The notes beneath the pieces were generated by a model. That model did not search any database. It saw only the letters and a program-made list of their open reading frames with translations, and was not told the DNA's origin. Position numbers and translations under genes: made by a program. From assembly GCA_028692275.1 (NCBI GenBank), contig JAQUXR010000005.1, positions 1 to 64,000 of the forward strand: a stretch of DNA of 64,000 nucleotides, read 5' to 3'. Below are positions 44,901 to 53,293 of the stretch, one piece after another. Source of the DNA: Frisingicoccus sp009929615. GTDB lineage: Bacteria; Bacillota; Clostridia; Lachnospirales; Lachnospiraceae. The stretch's first letter is position 1, and every line of letters begins with the position of its first letter.

Positions 44901-45828
44901 AATACTGAAAGATAATAATGTAAGATTGACGGCTATTGAAGGCGAGGAAGGTGTTATTTCTATACCGGATACATGGGAAGGCCATCCTGTAACAGTTATA
45001 GGTGAAGAGGTTTTCTATGGAAGGTACGAGATGAAACGGATTCAACTTCCCAAGTATTTAAAGAATATCGAAGGTCATGCATTTGCTGAATGTCGTTTTT
45101 TAGAGCAGGTTGATTTCCCGGAGGGAACTGAGGTTATTGGGGATTACTGTTTTTATAACTGTATACGTCTGAGAAGAATTGTTATTCCAAAGACATTGGT
45201 CCATATGGGATATGGGGCTTTTAAAAATGACACGGATCTAAAGGATATTCATATTCATACGGTGCAGGGGCTCGAAAGCCAAATTAATACGATTTTGAGT
45301 GATATGAATTTTGAACAAACAGTAACCTTTCATTATGAAGATGGCAATACATCCCAGCTTGTGTTTACCGATTATTTTTATGAGGAAACGGCCAATGAAG
45401 AGGCAAGACAGTTTAATCATAAAACCTATGGCTCGGGCAGCCTCTATAGGAACTGTATAAGCAGTACAGGGATTGACTATATGAAGTATGATGAAATTTT
45501 TGATTTAACGATTCACAGGGACGAACCTGAAACTGTTATGGATTTGGCTTTAAAACGGTTGATTTATCCTTATGAATTAACAGAAAAAGCCAGAAAAAAA
45601 TATATCAGACATTTAAAATCTATGGGGGGACAGCTTCTCTTTTATATGATTGAAACCCGTAGATGGTCAGCCTTTTCTTTATTGGAAGATGGCGAGGCTC
45701 TGGCAAAAGAAGCGATTGAAGAAGGGATTGAATATGGACGTAAAAAGGATGCGGCCGAATTTGTCAGTACCCTTATGCAATATAAAAACATTCATTACCC
45801 GTCGGTAATGAAAAACTTTGACTTATAG
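44884..45828 (+). CDS. leucine-rich repeat (BspA/LRR_5-type) protein
   Basis: Protein of 314 residues without a signal peptide or membrane segment, so apparently cytoplasmic. Residues ~15-120 are three to four LRR_5 units of the form VIGxxxFYxxxxxxxIxLPxxLxxIxxxAFxxC, usually found in surface proteins such as BspA. The C-terminal ~180 residues have no recognised domain but include a charged alpha-helical stretch. It overlaps tcdA and lies 11 nt before the VWA gene; this spacing suggests the LRR protein acts with the VWA/MoxR pair, perhaps as substrate adaptor. Confidence 0.78.
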   Translation: MEFKFEILKDNNVRLTAIEGEEGVISIPDTWEGHPVTVIGEEVFYGRYEMKRIQLPKYLKNIEGHAFAECRFLEQVDFPEGTEVIGDYCFYNCIRLRRIVIPKTLVHMGYGAFKNDTDLKDIHIHTVQGLESQINTILSDMNFEQTVTFHYEDGNTSQLVFTDYFYEETANEEARQFNHKTYGSGSLYRNCISSTGIDYMKYDEIFDLTIHRDEPETVMDLALKRLIYPYELTEKARKKYIRHLKSMGGQLLFYMIETRRWSAFSLLEDGEALAKEAIEEGIEYGRKKDAAEFVSTLMQYKNIHYPSVMKNFDL

Positions 45829-45839
45829 GATGACTTCGG

Positions 45840-47171
45840 ATGAATGAGATAAGAGAGAAGATTAACCGGGTTGGTATTCAGATTTTATCAGCATCCCGGA
45901 ATGAAATATATATGTCCATGCGTTACTTTGATATAGCTTTAAGTGCCCTGGATTATGAATTGAATTTAGGCACAAAGACGATAGGAACCGATGGGTTTAA
46001 GATACTCTTTAATCCTTCCTGGCTGGTGAATGCCTATCGGGAGTGGCCCCAGGATATCAACCGGGTCTATGTTCATATGATTATGCATAATATTTTCAGG
46101 CATATGTCGGGGCGGATGGAACGGGATGAGCAGCTGTGGAATCTGGCTTGTGACATCGCTGTAGAATCGATGATTGACCGGTTTGATGCGGTGTGTGTGA
46201 AGCGTATTGTCAGTGATGAAAGAGAAGCCTGGTACTACCGTCTGGGTCAGGAGATGAAGGTTTTGAATGCCCAGTCCATATATCGCTGGTTCATGAATCA
46301 TCCACCATCACCGAGAGAACTCATGAAGGCGGAGCGAATATTTACTTTGGATGACCATTCTTTCTGGCAGGGTCAGGAGGAAGAGGAACAGGAAGATAAT
46401 CAACGCCAGCAGCAAAGAGATGATAAGTGGAAGGATATCAGTCAGAAGATAAAGACGAATCTGGATACTTTTTCTAAAAGTATGGGACAGCTGGCAGGAG
46501 ACCTTGTTCTTCAAATGGAAATCAGCCTGCATGAAACCTATGATTATCGGGATTTTTTACGAAAGTTTACAGTTATTAATGAGGAAATCAAGCTGGACAT
46601 GGACAGCTTTGACTATATATTTTATACCTATGGTTTAAATGCCTATGGGAATGTACCACTGGTTGAACCTTTAGAATACACTGAAACAGAAAAGATTCGT
46701 GAACTGGCGATTATTGTTGATACTTCCGAATCTTGTGGTGATGGAACACTACGCCGCTTTTTCCATGAAACTTTTCAGATTCTTCACAGTATGGATAGTT
46801 TCTTTAAACATATGAATCTACATATTATTCAATGTGATGCGGAAGTACAGATGGATATAAAGATAGAATCCGAAGAAGAACTTATAGATTGTATGAAACA
46901 TCTGACAGTTCGGGGACGTGGCGGGACCAACTTTAAAGCCGGACTGGCCTATGTGGAGAAGCTGATTCTGGAAGGAGAATTTCAGAATCTGAAAGGCGTT
47001 TTGTATTTTACAGATGGCTATGGTGAATTTCCCGGAAAGAAGCCGCCTTTTGATACCGCGTTTATTTTTGTTAAGGAAGACTATACAGATATTAAGGTTC
47101 CGCCTTGGGCGATGAAAGTGATTCTGGAGCCTGATGATATTATGACATGGAGTGACTATAATGAACATTAA
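45840..47171 (+). CDS. VWA-domain protein with DUF2201-type N-terminus
   Basis: Protein of 443 residues. The N-terminal half resembles the putative metallopeptidase domain of DUF2201 proteins, but its expected HExxH-like site reads MHNIFRH, without Glu, so proteolysis is doubtful. The C-terminal ~200 residues are a VWA-like domain with an intact MIDAS: DTSES, the Thr of GRGGTNF and the Asp of YFTDGYG. Such proteins pair with MoxR AAA+ ATPases, as here: the MoxR gene overlaps its 3' end by 11 bp. The likely role is metal-dependent protein binding during assembly or remodelling of a partner complex; the partner is unknown. Confidence 0.82.
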   Translation: MNEIREKINRVGIQILSASRNEIYMSMRYFDIALSALDYELNLGTKTIGTDGFKILFNPSWLVNAYREWPQDINRVYVHMIMHNIFRHMSGRMERDEQLWNLACDIAVESMIDRFDAVCVKRIVSDEREAWYYRLGQEMKVLNAQSIYRWFMNHPPSPRELMKAERIFTLDDHSFWQGQEEEEQEDNQRQQQRDDKWKDISQKIKTNLDTFSKSMGQLAGDLVLQMEISLHETYDYRDFLRKFTVINEEIKLDMDSFDYIFYTYGLNAYGNVPLVEPLEYTETEKIRELAIIVDTSESCGDGTLRRFFHETFQILHSMDSFFKHMNLHIIQCDAEVQMDIKIESEEELIDCMKHLTVRGRGGTNFKAGLAYVEKLILEGEFQNLKGVLYFTDGYGEFPGKKPPFDTAFIFVKEDYTDIKVPPWAMKVILEPDDIMTWSDYNEH

Positions 47172-48657
47172 AGAAGCAAAAGAAGAAATTATACATACAG
47201 TGAAAGCCTATACGGCAAAAGATGAACTTGGAAATTATGAGATTGGAATAACCCACCAGCGGCCAGTGTTGTTGATAGGACCTCCAGGAATCGGAAAAAC
47301 AGCGATTATGGAACAGGTGGCAAGAGAGTGTGGTATCGGCCTGGTAGCTTATACCATTACCCATCACACCAGACAGAGCGCCATTGGTCTGCCGATTATT
47401 GAACATAAAGATTTTAATGGCAAAGAGTATCCGGTGACAGAATATACCATGAGTGAGATTATCGGTTCTGTCTATGACCAGATGGAAAAGACAGGCTTAA
47501 AAGAAGGTATTCTTTTTATCGATGAAATTAACTGTGTTTCCGAAACACTGGCACCAACCATGCTTCAATTTCTTCAGGGAAAGACCTTCGGTAATCACAG
47601 AGTACCGGATGGCTGGATTATTGTAGCCGCCGGTAATCCACCGGAATATAATAAATCGGTTAAGGAGTTTGATATTGTAACCCTCGACCGTGTAAAACGC
47701 ATTGATGTTCGAGAGAATCTTCCGGTTTGGAAAGAATATGCTTATAAAGAGGCTATTCATGGCAGTATTATTTCCTATCTGGATGTAAAAAAAGAAAACT
47801 TTTATACAGTGGAGACAACGGTTGAAGGGAAACGTTTTGTAACAGCCAGAGGATGGGAAGATTTATCCCAGATGATTAAAGTCTATCAGAAGCTGAATAT
47901 TCCTGTGACGGAAGGCGTTATTGGACAGTATCTTCAGCATCCCGGAATTGCAAAAGAATTTGCAGCTTATCTGGATTTATACGAAAAATATGCTTCGGAT
48001 TATAATCCTGATGATATTCTTCGGGGCAGGGTTTTGCCAGGTGCTGTTGAGCGGATGGCGTCGGCACCTTTTGACGAAAAACTCAGTGTTATCGGTCTTC
48101 TCGTCAGCCGTCTCAGCGACGGTGCCAGAGAATGTTTTGAAAAGGACAGTTTTGTGGAACGGCTTTTTGCTGCTTTGAAGTTTGTGAAATCTGAACCGGA
48201 TTTATTAGAAGGTTTGACAATGGTTTTGACAAATGAGAAAGAAAAATGGGAAAAGAATCAGAACGGAAAAGCAATGGATAAAGCGGATGCGCGAATAGCA
48301 CAGCACCTGATGAATAAGCTGGAAGAATATATTAAGATGGTAAGAAATGGTGGGGATTTTGAAGCCGTTAAAACCGATTTCAATGGCGAAGCAGCCAAAC
48401 GTCAGGAAATGATTACCCATTGGAAATCAGGTTTTGATAACAGCTTTGGGTTTATAGAAGCAGCTTTTGGCGAAAGTCAGGAGATGGTGGTTTTTATTAC
48501 AGAATTAAACAGCAGTCATTATGCCCTCTGGTTTATCGGTGAAAATGGCTGTGAAAAATACTATCAGTATAATCAGGGGCTTCTTCTCGGGGAGCGTCAG
48601 CGTTCGATTATGTCTGACATTCAGGGAATTGAAAAGGAACTTTCATTTTTAAACTAG
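47161..48657 (+). CDS. MoxR-type AAA+ ATPase
   Basis: Cytoplasmic AAA+ ATPase of 498 residues. Walker A LIGPPGIGKTAI, Walker B GILFIDEINCVS and sensor region IVAAGNPPEYNKSV are intact. The long C-terminal region (~330 on) is helical and unassigned. ATG 47161 has GGAG 8 nt upstream and overlaps the VWA gene by 11 bp; a GTG at 47152 is less likely. With the VWA and LRR genes it forms a cassette: ATPase, MIDAS protein and putative recognition protein. The aminopeptidase gene follows 13 nt later. Confidence 0.88.
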   Translation: MNIKEAKEEIIHTVKAYTAKDELGNYEIGITHQRPVLLIGPPGIGKTAIMEQVARECGIGLVAYTITHHTRQSAIGLPIIEHKDFNGKEYPVTEYTMSEIIGSVYDQMEKTGLKEGILFIDEINCVSETLAPTMLQFLQGKTFGNHRVPDGWIIVAAGNPPEYNKSVKEFDIVTLDRVKRIDVRENLPVWKEYAYKEAIHGSIISYLDVKKENFYTVETTVEGKRFVTARGWEDLSQMIKVYQKLNIPVTEGVIGQYLQHPGIAKEFAAYLDLYEKYASDYNPDDILRGRVLPGAVERMASAPFDEKLSVIGLLVSRLSDGARECFEKDSFVERLFAALKFVKSEPDLLEGLTMVLTNEKEKWEKNQNGKAMDKADARIAQHLMNKLEEYIKMVRNGGDFEAVKTDFNGEAAKRQEMITHWKSGFDNSFGFIEAAFGESQEMVVFITELNSSHYALWFIGENGCEKYYQYNQGLLLGERQRSIMSDIQGIEKELSFLN

Positions 48658-48670
48658 GAGGAATAGACAC

Positions 48671-50059
48671 ATGAGAGAAAATGCCTGGAATACATATACA
48701 GACACAGATACAGAAATGATGGATGCTCTTATTACCGGATATAAATATTTTCTGGACAATGGTAAAACTGAGCGTGAATGCGTTAAACAGATGATTGCTA
48801 CAGCAAGAAGCTGTGGCTATATTCCGTTGGAAGAAGTAATACGCACAGGGTATATGTTGAAACCCGGAAGTAAAGTCTATGCCCAGACAAAGGGCAAGGC
48901 TGTTATGTTTATGCATATCGGTCTGCTTCCGATTGAAGACGGCATGAATATTCTTGGAGCCCATATTGATTCTCCAAGACTGGATATTAAACAAAACCCT
49001 CTCTATGAGGATACTGAACTGGCTTATCTGGATACTCATTATTATGGCGGTATCAAAAAATATCAATGGGTGACATTGCCTCTTGCACTTCATGGTACGA
49101 TTGTGAAAAAAGATGGCAGCCATGTAGAGATTAATATTGGTGAGGAAGAAAATGACCCGGTTTTTGGTGTGACTGATTTGCTCGTTCATTTATCTTCGAA
49201 ACAGCTTGAGAAAAAGGGCTCTGTTGTTATTGAAGGTGAGAATCTGGACATTCTGGTGGGAAGCCGTCCTTTGAAAGAATCTGATGAAAAGGATAAAGTA
49301 AAAGCGAATATTTTACAACTTCTGAAAGAAAAGTATGATATTGAAGAGGAAGATTTCATTTCCGGTGAGATAGAGGTGGTTCCGGCAGGAAAATCCAGAG
49401 ATTTTGGATTGGACCGAAGTATGGTTATGTCCTATGGACAGGATGACAGAGTATGTGCGTATACTTCTCTGATGGCTATGCTTTCTGTTGAACAGGTAAA
49501 TCGTACAAGTGCGGCTATATTTGTTGATAAAGAAGAGATTGGCAGTGTAGGTGCTTCGAGTATGGGTTCAAAATTCTTTGAAAATACAGTAGCTGAAGTT
49601 TTAAATTCCATGGGACGATATACAGATTTGTCTCTGAGAAGGATTCTTTCACGTTCAAAAATGCTTTCATCCGATGTAAGTGCTGCTTTTGACCCGGCTT
49701 ATGCATCTGTTTTTGAAAAGAAAAATTCAGCATATTTTGGAAAAGGTGTTGTATTTAATAAGTATACAGGTGCCAGAGGAAAATCTGCGTCCAATGATGC
49801 CGGAGCTGAATATGTGGCAAGAATACGCCGGATTATGGATGACCATAAGGTGGCTTATCAGATGGCTGAGATGGGTAAAGTAGATGCAGGCGGTGGAAAT
49901 ACAATTGCCTGGATTCCGGCAGCCTATGATATGGATGTTATTGACTGTGGTGTTGCCGTATTAAGCATGCATGCACCATGGGAGATAACAAGTAAAGCGG
50001 ATATCTATGAAGCCGAAAAATGCTATGAGGCATTTCTGGAAACAGTAGACTGGCTTTAA
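48671..50059 (+). CDS. M18-family aminopeptidase
   Basis: Cytoplasmic zinc aminopeptidase (462 residues), probably favouring acidic or neutral N-termini like other M18 enzymes. Metal-site blocks: LGAHIDSPRLD, the paired Glu in KEEIGSVGASS, and the C-terminal SMHAPWEI with the last His ligand. GGAGGAATAG precedes the ATG. It is the last gene of the tcdA-LRR-VWA-MoxR run and may recycle peptides; whether it works with the MoxR cassette is unknown. Confidence 0.9.
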   Translation: MRENAWNTYTDTDTEMMDALITGYKYFLDNGKTERECVKQMIATARSCGYIPLEEVIRTGYMLKPGSKVYAQTKGKAVMFMHIGLLPIEDGMNILGAHIDSPRLDIKQNPLYEDTELAYLDTHYYGGIKKYQWVTLPLALHGTIVKKDGSHVEINIGEEENDPVFGVTDLLVHLSSKQLEKKGSVVIEGENLDILVGSRPLKESDEKDKVKANILQLLKEKYDIEEEDFISGEIEVVPAGKSRDFGLDRSMVMSYGQDDRVCAYTSLMAMLSVEQVNRTSAAIFVDKEEIGSVGASSMGSKFFENTVAEVLNSMGRYTDLSLRRILSRSKMLSSDVSAAFDPAYASVFEKKNSAYFGKGVVFNKYTGARGKSASNDAGAEYVARIRRIMDDHKVAYQMAEMGKVDAGGGNTIAWIPAAYDMDVIDCGVAVLSMHAPWEITSKADIYEAEKCYEAFLETVDWL

Positions 50060-50068
50060 AAAATGAAG

Positions 50069-50111
50069 AAAAGAGTCGAGGAATGATAATTGATTCCCCG
50101 GCTCTTTTTTT
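50069..50111 (+). terminator. intrinsic terminator after the aminopeptidase
   Basis: AAAAGAGTCGAGGAAT pairs imperfectly with ATTCCCCGGCTCTTTT and is followed by T's. Confidence 0.8.
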
Positions 50112-50129
50112 ATATAATGAACCTACATC

Positions 50130-50185
50130 TAAAGACCACTTTCCTGTGGTCTTATATCTAACTATGTCCGGACATTCGTCCATAT
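50130..50185 (+). promoter_or_regulatory. two small hairpins upstream of the thioester adhesin
   Basis: AAGACCAC pairs with GTGGTCTT around 50133-50154, then a near-palindrome ATGTCCGGACAT near 50163. Nature unknown: leader structure or operator. Confidence 0.4.
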
Positions 50186-50239
50186 GAAATTTCATTTTAT
50201 AAATATTAAAAAAGTTCAAAGGAGGAATTATTAATTTTT

Positions 50240-52063
50240 ATGTATATTAAAAACAGAATATGTATTTTACTATGTTTTATTCTGATGTTCAATTTTTCAA
50301 TGAAGGTATTTGCTGAGGACAGTGGTGAAGTTTCATATATGACCGAAGTGCAACCATCTGCCGGAGCTTTTTCAGAATATCCGGCAGGACCGGAGCATGA
50401 TCCTGGTAGTCCGGCGAATATAAAGGTTATTGTGTATGACGGTTCCCTGGACCACGTTGCCTATTGTGTAGAATATAATACACCCCTGTGGCAGGGGATG
50501 ACCGCCATATCCACAGGCGTTGAAGTGCCGAATCAAAATCTTATTGGAGATATACTTGCACTGGGATTTCAAGGCTATGAAGGCGGATGGAGTGATGGAC
50601 TTTATAACAGAGATAGTGCGAGGGCTGAATATGCGGCAACCCAGGTACTGCTCTGGAATGCTGTACAAGGCCTTTTTGGCACAGATATTGGCGATAGAGC
50701 GGCAGACCATTTTTTATCGATAGTTCCGGACAGCAGTCATGCTCGCAGTTATTTTAATGATATTCAGGAGAGAATTATTGATAAGTATAAAATCCCCTCA
50801 TTTTCAGCAGGGAACTTTGATGAAGTTCCAGTGGTTGAGCTTCAGTGGAATAAGGATAAACAATGGTATGAAATGACCTTATCCGATGAGAATGGGGTAT
50901 TAAACCGCTATGACTATTCTGCTGAGGGTGTCGTTTTTGAAAAATCAGGGAATAGCCTTTATATACATACAACAAGTGAATTTGATGAACCGGTAACAGC
51001 TGAGGCAGTATGGGATGCGGGATTTGGTGGGAGCAGTGCAGCTCTTATATGGGAAACGAATTATGGAGAAGGTCAGAAGATGGGGACTCCGGTTCCTGTA
51101 ACCAATTATCCGATTTTTTCTTATATACAATTAAAAACCATGCGAAAGGATGTGGAAATACCGATTTCTCTTACCATTCATAAAAAGGATGGAATTACGG
51201 ATATACCTTTGAAAGGTGCTGTTTTTGATATTTTTGATGGAGAGCAGCGGCTTGGTTCTTTGAAAGATGGTGAAGATGGAACTTATCGTTGGAATGATGT
51301 GATAAAGATTAAGGACGGAGAGAACATCCAGAGAAAATTTCTCATTAAAGAAGTCAATCCTCCAATAGGTTATAAAAATTCGGATGTGGAAATAGAGATC
51401 CCGGTGGAAGGCATTGGAGGTCAGATGCTGACATTTGATTATGAAAGGACGGTTAAGAACCTTCCGGATACGCTTGTTGAGATTATCAAAAAAGATAAAG
51501 AAAGTGGAGAACCGATCACGGGGGCAGAACTCAAATTGCAGCATAAAGACGGCGATTATGAATACAGCTGGATAACCGACGGAAAGCCCTGTGTTTTGGA
51601 AGAAATACCGGCAGGGGAATATATTCTGACAGAAACGAAAGCTCCTGAAGGTTATCAAAAGGCTGAATCTATCACATTTTTGTTGAAAACAGATGGTGAA
51701 AAGCTGACGATAGTTATGGATGATGTAAAGATTCCAGAAACAGAAACCGAGACAGAAACTGAGACAGAAACCGAGACGGAAACTGAGACAGAAACCGAGA
51801 CAGAAACCGAGACAGAAACTGAGACAGAAACAGAAACTGAAACTGAGACAGAAACAGAAACTGAAACTGAGACCGAAGCAGAAACTGAATCTGAAACCGA
51901 GCCGGAAAGCGAAACGAGAGAGACCTTTGTGGTGACTAAAAATATTGACACACCTGAAACCGGTGATGGATTTTCTATAGGGCTAATGCTTGCAATATGT
52001 GGCGTTTCTTTGATAATTTTGACAATTATTTTGTGGAGTTTAAAAAAAGTTCGTAAAAAGTAA
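50240..52063 (+). CDS. thioester-domain surface adhesin, sortase anchored
   Basis: Exported protein of 607 residues: signal peptide (cleavage near VFA/ED), then a thioester domain in which Cys76 (AYCVEY) and Gln135 (AATQVLLWN) are placed to form the internal Cys-Gln thioester that lets Gram-positive adhesins bond covalently to host amines. Two SpaA/Cna-B domains follow (IHKKDGITDIPLKGAVFDIF and IIKKDKESGEPITGAELKL, each with a terminal Glu motif), then a Thr-Glu repeat stalk, the sorting motif TPETGD, a membrane helix and KKVRKK. The AAAGGAGG box is 13 nt from the ATG, longer than normal. No sortase gene is in the window. The thioester call rests on motif spacing and order. Confidence 0.85.
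   Translation: MYIKNRICILLCFILMFNFSMKVFAEDSGEVSYMTEVQPSAGAFSEYPAGPEHDPGSPANIKVIVYDGSLDHVAYCVEYNTPLWQGMTAISTGVEVPNQNLIGDILALGFQGYEGGWSDGLYNRDSARAEYAATQVLLWNAVQGLFGTDIGDRAADHFLSIVPDSSHARSYFNDIQERIIDKYKIPSFSAGNFDEVPVVELQWNKDKQWYEMTLSDENGVLNRYDYSAEGVVFEKSGNSLYIHTTSEFDEPVTAEAVWDAGFGGSSAALIWETNYGEGQKMGTPVPVTNYPIFSYIQLKTMRKDVEIPISLTIHKKDGITDIPLKGAVFDIFDGEQRLGSLKDGEDGTYRWNDVIKIKDGENIQRKFLIKEVNPPIGYKNSDVEIEIPVEGIGGQMLTFDYERTVKNLPDTLVEIIKKDKESGEPITGAELKLQHKDGDYEYSWITDGKPCVLEEIPAGEYILTETKAPEGYQKAESITFLLKTDGEKLTIVMDDVKIPETETETETETETETETETETETETETETETETETETETETETETETEAETESETEPESETRETFVVTKNIDTPETGDGFSIGLMLAICGVSLIILTIILWSLKKVRKK
51736..51898 (+). repeat. 6-bp tandem repeat encoding (Glu-Thr)n
   Basis: About 27 copies of a GAAAC(C/T)/GAGAC-type hexamer encode an alternating Glu-Thr stalk between the SpaA domains and the sorting motif. 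Length changes by slippage would keep the frame and change the reach of the adhesin. Confidence 0.9.
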
Positions 52064-52067
52064 GGTC

Positions 52068-52096
52068 TTGATAATCAAAGTCCGGTGTGATACACT
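52068..52096 (+). promoter_or_regulatory. sigma-A promoter upstream of the CobW pair
   Basis: TTGATA (52068-52073), 17 bp, TACACT (52091-52096) with TGA before it. It lies just after the adhesin stop codon and before the terminator at 52106-52136. Confidence 0.6.
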
Positions 52097-52105
52097 GAGT
52101 AATGG

Positions 52106-52136
52106 AAATTCCGTCATATTGAGACGGAATTTTTTT
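52106..52136 (+). terminator. intrinsic terminator, also at the very start of the CobW leader
   Basis: AAATTCCGTC pairs perfectly with GACGGAATTT, then seven T. It ends the adhesin gene, but the promoter at 52068-52096 would fire straight into it. Confidence 0.85.
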
Positions 52137-52173
52137 ACAAGATGTTTGCAAAACTGGAAAGGTAGTGACTATT

Positions 52174-53277
52174 GTGACTAAAATTGATATTATTTCTGGA
52201 TTTCTGGGTGCAGGAAAAACAACTTTAATAAAAAAACTGCTCTCTGAAGCTTTTCAGAGTGAGAAAGTTGTGCTCATCGAGAATGAGTTTGGAGAAATTG
52301 GCATTGACGGTGGCTTTTTAAAAGAGGCCGGCGTCGAGATTACAGAGATGAACTCAGGATGTATCTGTTGTTCTCTTGTCGGTGATTTTGGTACAGCTCT
52401 TGAAAAAGTTATTAATGATTATCATCCGGACAGAGTTATTATTGAACCATCCGGCGTTGGAAAATTATCTGACGTTATCCGTGCTGTTGAAGGTGTCGGA
52501 GAAAAGATAGATATTATATTAAACAGTTATACAGCCGTTGTTGATGGACAGAAATGTAAGATGTATATGAAAAATTTTGGAGAGTTTTTCAACAACCAGG
52601 TAGAACATGCTAAAACCATCATTTTGAGCAGAACTCAGAAGATGTCAGATGATAAATTAAAAGAGTGCCTTGCAATGCTCAAGGAACATAATCCTAAAGC
52701 AACGATTGTTACGACGTCCTGGGATGATATTAATGGTATGAAGATTTTGAATGCTATGGAAAAAGAAAATGACTTTGTTCTTAAATTATTAGAAGAAGAG
52801 CATGAACATCATCATCACCACGATCATGAAGAACACGAGCACCACCAGGACCATGGTGACGACTGTACTTGTGGCTGTCATGACCACGAAGAACATCATC
52901 ATCATGACCATGAAGAACATGAGCATCATCATGACCATGACCACGGACCGGATTGCACCTGTGGCTGCCATGATCACGACCATGACCATCATCATGCAGA
53001 TGATGTATTTATGAGTTGGGGTTGTGAAGATGCCAGGAAGTACGATAGAGCTCAGATGCAGATGACTTTGGATATGCTGTCCCATTCAGATGAATATGGC
53101 ATTATTTTAAGAGCCAAAGGAATGGTTCCGGATACAGAAGGTGGCTGGATTTATTTCGACCTGGTACCAGGTGAAGTTGAACTGCGTGACGGCGAACCGG
53201 ATATTACCGGACGTTTGTGCGTCATAGGTTCTGAACTAAATGAAGCTAAGCTGGCAGAATTATTCGGTGTAAACTAG
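52174..53277 (+). CDS. CobW/COG0523 GTPase metallochaperone with His/Cys-rich insert
   Basis: Cytoplasmic G3E GTPase of 367 residues, likely a metal-delivery protein (zinc is the most common assignment). Walker A GFLGAGKTT, the family metal motif GCICCSL and EPSGVGKLSDV are seen. Between ~207 and 280 lies a striking His-rich stretch containing two copies of DCTCGCHDH within long EHHHHDH runs, which should bind several metal ions. The C-terminal CobW_C domain follows. The start is GTG 52174, 10 nt after GGAAAGG; GTG 52165 is too close to that site. It is co-transcribed with a second CobW-type gene 16 nt downstream. Confidence 0.9.
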   Translation: MTKIDIISGFLGAGKTTLIKKLLSEAFQSEKVVLIENEFGEIGIDGGFLKEAGVEITEMNSGCICCSLVGDFGTALEKVINDYHPDRVIIEPSGVGKLSDVIRAVEGVGEKIDIILNSYTAVVDGQKCKMYMKNFGEFFNNQVEHAKTIILSRTQKMSDDKLKECLAMLKEHNPKATIVTTSWDDINGMKILNAMEKENDFVLKLLEEEHEHHHHHDHEEHEHHQDHGDDCTCGCHDHEEHHHHDHEEHEHHHDHDHGPDCTCGCHDHDHDHHHADDVFMSWGCEDARKYDRAQMQMTLDMLSHSDEYGIILRAKGMVPDTEGGWIYFDLVPGEVELRDGEPDITGRLCVIGSELNEAKLAELFGVN

Positions 53278-53293
53278 AACGGAGGAACAGAAG

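Noticed and set aside
51655..51951. Minus-strand ORF of alternating Ser-Val
   Set aside because: It is the reverse reading of the Glu-Thr repeat stalk; no ribosome binding site.
52789..53085. Met/Val-rich minus-strand ORF
   Set aside because: Shadow of the His-rich codons of the CobW gene.
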